Assembly: GCA_019746975.1 (NCBI GenBank)
Contig: JAIERK010000078.1
Coordinates: forward strand, 1 to 45,140
Length of the DNA stretch: 45,140 bases
From: Candidatus Obscuribacterales bacterium
Lineage (GTDB): Bacteria > Cyanobacteriota > Vampirovibrionia > Obscuribacterales > Obscuribacteraceae
Direction: 5' to 3'
The translations under genes were made by a program, and so were the position numbers. Shown here one piece after another: positions 42,450 through 45,140 of the stretch (position 1 is its first letter; every line of letters begins with the position of its first letter). The notes beneath the pieces were generated by a model, which was not told where the DNA came from, made no database searches, and was given only the letters and a program-made list of their open reading frames with translations.

Positions 42450-43589
42450 GTGATTAAAATCGGCGACAAACTATTAGAAGCAGCAGAAGAGCTCGAAAGA
42501 GAGCGCAACATTCCGCAAGAAGAATTCATATCATATGTCTGCGATGCGATCGTAGCCGCCTATAAGAAGAAGGTTCCCGACCATGATGTCGATGGCGTCA
42601 GAGCAATCTTCGACACCGAGACCGGCGAAATCGGAATCTTCGCTCCTAAAGAAGTTGTTGAAGAAGTCAGCAATGAGTATCACGAAATCTCCCTTGGCGA
42701 TGCGCAAGATCTTATTCCAGACGTCACAGTCGGCGAAGTGCTCGAAATCGAAGTGACCCCGCAGGATTTCTCCGAATTTGGAAGAATTGCCGCGCAAACA
42801 GCAAAACAGTTGATCACGCAACGGCTGCGAGAAGCAGAGAAAGAGCTCATCAAGAAAGAGTTCGATGCTCGCAAAGGCACCTGCACCACCGGTCAAATCG
42901 AGCGAATCGAGGTAATAAGTCACAATCGCAATAACGTCATTGTCAATCTCGGACGTGTCGAAGGTTGCATGCCGACTCGCGAACAGTTGCCCGGCGAAAC
43001 ATATCGCGTGGGGAACCGTGTAAGAGTCTATGTTCTCGAGCTCCGAGAATCGGGACGCGTACCGCAGATCATCGTATCCCAGGCTCATCCGGAACTGGTG
43101 CGCGAGTTGTTCGAACTCTACGTGCCGGAAATCGAGGATGGCACGGTCGAGATCAAATCGATCGCTAGAGAGGCTGGCTATAGAACCAAGATTGCGGTTC
43201 ATTCAGATGATGCTGATGTCGATCCGGTCGGCGCTTGCATAGGTACAAGAGGCGTCAGAATTCAGAACGTCGTTGCAGAACTTCGCAATGAAAAAATCGA
43301 CGTTATTCGCTTCTCCGGAGATCCGGTTGACTACATATCCAACGCCTTGAGCCCTGCTCGAATCACTACCGTTGCCCTGTACGAAGATGTACCAGAGATG
43401 GGCGGTAAGCGTGCCGAAGTAATCGTGCCCGATGACCAGCTTAGTCTCGCAATCGGTCGTGGCGGACAGAACGTGCGCCTCGCCGCAAAACTGACCGGAT
43501 GGAAGATTGACATCAAGTCAGAAAGCCAAGCCGGTGGAAGCTTCAGGAATCTCAATCAGACTTTGGAAGACCTCAGTTCACCCGCATAA
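42450..43589 (+). CDS. nusA: Transcription termination/antitermination factor NusA
   Basis: NusA binds RNA polymerase and nascent RNA in pausing, termination and antitermination. The protein has 379 residues from GTG 42450, which is 6 bases after GGGAGGA. The open frame continues upstream through that site, so the earlier TTG at 42435 is not the start. The order is the N-terminal polymerase-binding domain (about 1-125), S1 (about 130-200), and KH1 and KH2 (about 225-345) with GACIGTRGVRIQNVVAEL and LAIGRGGQNVRLAAKL. It lacks the acidic C-terminal repeats of the E. coli protein, as in Gram-positives and Cyanobacteria. Confidence 0.96.
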   Translation: MIKIGDKLLEAAEELERERNIPQEEFISYVCDAIVAAYKKKVPDHDVDGVRAIFDTETGEIGIFAPKEVVEEVSNEYHEISLGDAQDLIPDVTVGEVLEIEVTPQDFSEFGRIAAQTAKQLITQRLREAEKELIKKEFDARKGTCTTGQIERIEVISHNRNNVIVNLGRVEGCMPTREQLPGETYRVGNRVRVYVLELRESGRVPQIIVSQAHPELVRELFELYVPEIEDGTVEIKSIAREAGYRTKIAVHSDDADVDPVGACIGTRGVRIQNVVAELRNEKIDVIRFSGDPVDYISNALSPARITTVALYEDVPEMGGKRAEVIVPDDQLSLAIGRGGQNVRLAAKLTGWKIDIKSESQAGGSFRNLNQTLEDLSSPA

Positions 43590-43651
43590 CTCATTTAGCG
43601 ATGGGAGCCGCCGAAGACCAGCTCCCATTGCGATATCACAGGTGAGGTTTG

Positions 43652-44020
43652 GTGCCGATCAGCGCGACTCGACTTTGCGTAGGTTGCCGGAAGATGATGC
43701 CAAGAGACGGACTGCTCAGACTGACTGTTGATCATCAGACCGGCAATGTAACGATTAACCAACGCGACGTCCCAACACGGACGGCGAAACAAAGCATATT
43801 CGGACGGTCAGCCTACCTTTGCTTCGATGAGTTATGTTTTGTGAAAGCGCAGAAAGGAGCGCGTCTTCACAAAGCTCTCGCCGGTCGAAAAAAATTGAAA
43901 TCCGCTAAAGACGGGCAATGCAGCGTGATCGTTCGTTGGCCTCTTGAGCCACAACTTATTAAGGTGATTATCGAACTTTGCACAGAACATGGCAAAACAT
44001 GCCAAAATACTGAGAGGTAA
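43652..44020 (+). CDS. ylxR: YlxR-family (DUF448) RNA-binding protein
   Basis: The protein has about 122 residues. The family core is clear: RLCVGCRKMMPRDGLLRL, then GRSAYLCFDELCFVKAQKGARLHKAL. YlxR proteins are nucleoid-associated or RNA-binding regulators encoded between nusA and infB. The basic tail (AGRKKLKSAKDG) is followed by about 30 extra residues. The start is GTG 43652 or the TTG just before it, with GGTGAGG upstream. Twelve bases separate it from infB. Confidence 0.9.
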   Translation: MPISATRLCVGCRKMMPRDGLLRLTVDHQTGNVTINQRDVPTRTAKQSIFGRSAYLCFDELCFVKAQKGARLHKALAGRKKLKSAKDGQCSVIVRWPLEPQLIKVIIELCTEHGKTCQNTER

Positions 44021-44032
44021 GAAAAGGTACTT

Positions 44033-45140
44033 ATGGACGATCGAGTTCGAATCTACGAATTGGCGCGGAAAATGAATATCCCGAACCAGGATATCATCAA
44101 TGTTTTGCGCGAACTCGGATACGACGTCAAGAGCCACTCATCTACCATCGACAAGACTGCTGTCACTGCAATCATCGCAGCCCTCGGAAAGAAAAATCAG
44201 GCTGCAGAAGCACAACAAAAAGATAAAAAGGTTGTAGCCAAAGCTTCAAGCAAGGTGCCCCCTCTGCCAGAAAAGAAAGTTCAAGCTGTAAAGCCAAGAG
44301 TGCTGTCCCGCTATCGCAAGCCAGATCCGGCCGCCGAAGGTGAGGGCGCAGAAACAGGTGGAGCACCATCGGCTCCCCAGAATCAATCCATCATGGGTGC
44401 TCCAGTCGAGCGTCCATCCATATTGCCTGCAGGCGGTCCAGCACCACTGCCGGCATCTCAGATTTCGTCCACACCGCGACATCCGCGGCCTCATCAGCCC
44501 GTCCAGGGCGAGCTGCCTCCTGCTACTACCCGACCAGCGGGACCGGAGCAGGCTCCAGCACAGGCGCCAAAACCACCTGTCCAGGCGACACCAGCCCAAG
44601 CCGCACCGCCTGTCACTCAGCCGGTCCATCCGATTGTTGAAGAACCGGTCGAGGAGCCTCAAGGCGAAGTAGCCCCGGAGCGTATCGTCGCAGAGGCAAA
44701 CGCAGACGGAGAGGAAGAGGCCAGTCCAGCACCACAGGGCGACAGCTGGTCTGATGAGTCAAAGTATGCACCGCGAGCTATTCGCAATCTCGACAAGCAT
44801 TTTTCAGACAAGCAGCGCAAGCAGGAGCAATCCGGCAAGAGTAAGAAGCGCCAGGATCAGAACGAGCCAATCGACACCAACGAAGAAGAGGAAGCTGAAG
44901 CGGAAGAGCTGGAACCAGCAACAACCGAACCAGAGTATCCTCCAGGTGATACCGCAGGTGATGACTCAGGCGATGCCGAGCCCCTCAAGAAAGGCGCAAT
45001 GAGACCTATGTCCCCGTCAGTTCCTATAAGAGTAGCAGCACCTTCGATGAGAGCCACCCCCCCCCCCCCCCCCCACAACAACAACCCGCCCAACCCAGCC
45101 CCCCCGCCCCCCAAAAACGAAGAAGAGGAACGGAAAAAAC
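44033..45140 (+). CDS. infB: Translation initiation factor IF-2, 5' part
   Basis: The ATG at 44033 is preceded 8 bases earlier by AAGG. The frame is open to the right edge, so about 369 codons of the N-terminal region are here and the GTPase domain lies outside. The start is the typical IF-2 N-terminal helix domain, DDRVRIYELARKMNIPNQDIINVLRELGYDVKSHSS (given in part: RVRIYELARKMN, IINVLRELGYDV). The long linker that follows is Pro/Ala/Gln/Glu-rich, as expected in this region of IF-2. From about 45056 the translation becomes Pro-only and then Asn/Pro-rich because of an 18-C run, which may be a sequencing fault. Confidence 0.93.
   Translation, partial: MDDRVRIYELARKMNIPNQDIINVLRELGYDVKSHSSTIDKTAVTAIIAALGKKNQAAEAQQKDKKVVAKASSKVPPLPEKKVQAVKPRVLSRYRKPDPAAEGEGAETGGAPSAPQNQSIMGAPVERPSILPAGGPAPLPASQISSTPRHPRPHQPVQGELPPATTRPAGPEQAPAQAPKPPVQATPAQAAPPVTQPVHPIVEEPVEEPQGEVAPERIVAEANADGEEEASPAPQGDSWSDESKYAPRAIRNLDKHFSDKQRKQEQSGKSKKRQDQNEPIDTNEEEEAEAEELEPATTEPEYPPGDTAGDDSGDAEPLKKGAMRPMSPSVPIRVAAPSMRATPPPPPHNNNPPNPAPPPPKNEEEERKK
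45057..45074. repeat. 18-base C homopolymer at the window end
   Basis: Eighteen consecutive C bases are followed by ACAACAACAACCCGCC-type sequence that contains almost no T or G. This composition differs sharply from the preceding infB linker and suggests low-quality contig-end sequence or a slippage tract. Confidence 0.9.

Noticed and set aside
42531..43202. 223-codon minus-strand open frame opposite nusA
   Set aside because: nusA S1/KH motifs occupy the plus strand. The opposite frame is compositional.

Overview
The window is ordinary bacterial chromosome with dense genes on both strands. I found no rRNA, tRNA, CRISPR array, phage gene or insertion sequence. The protein content points to a diderm-type bacterium with DAP-containing peptidoglycan (dapF, ftsQ, ftsI, murJ, undecaprenol-kinase-type dgkA) and many exported proteins. 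A large modular Ser/Thr kinase, two long TPR proteins, an unusual Gly-rich secreted protein and a group-4-hydrogenase-like membrane complex together resemble the non-photosynthetic relatives of Cyanobacteria (Melainabacteria/Vampirovibrionia, for example Obscuribacterales). That placement is an inference from gene style, not proven by any marker I could search.

Layout. 1-2.2 kb: the 3' part of mazG, overlapped by a membrane sulfatase-fold protein. 2.2-4.35 kb (minus): dapF then ftsQ, coupled by a TAATG overlap. 4.9-10.9 kb (plus): a small zinc-ribbon membrane protein, rsmH, an ftsL-like gene, ftsI/pbp and murJ, a reduced division and cell-wall (dcw) cluster. 11.6-16.4 kb: small exported or membrane proteins, a secreted 5'-nucleotidase whose start overlaps the start of an opposite-strand exported protein, and an sce7726-type PD-(D/E)XK protein. 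16.4-19.4 kb: two divergent TPR genes. 20.1-23.1 kb: a decayed OmpR-type response regulator whose last codon overlaps the start of a large modular protein kinase. 23.5-25.9 kb: an aldehyde dehydrogenase and a beta-carbonic anhydrase.

26.1-33.3 kb (minus) is the most interesting block: a six-gene operon with the hyfB-C-E-F-G-I layout. Four of the six starts overlap the preceding gene by ATGA or a few bases more. The large subunit lacks both cysteine pairs that hold the [NiFe] centre, so the complex cannot be a normal hydrogenase. It matches the energy-converting-hydrogenase-related (Ehr) group, whose reaction is unknown. The small subunit is fused to a two-cluster ferredoxin domain, the operon promoter carries a perfect 12-bp dyad, and a beta-carbonic anhydrase with its own promoter lies immediately downstream.

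33.5-37.5 kb: a PyrE-like phosphoribosyltransferase, a cysteine desulfurase and a FecCD/BtuCD-type ABC importer pair. 37.5-40.1 kb: two lineage-specific-looking proteins separated by a gap with a perfect 32-bp palindrome. 40.4-41.6 kb (minus): ybeY and dgkA. 41.7 kb to the end: the classic rimP-nusA-ylxR-infB operon. infB runs off the window, and its last roughly 85 bases contain an 18-C run that looks like low-quality contig-end sequence.
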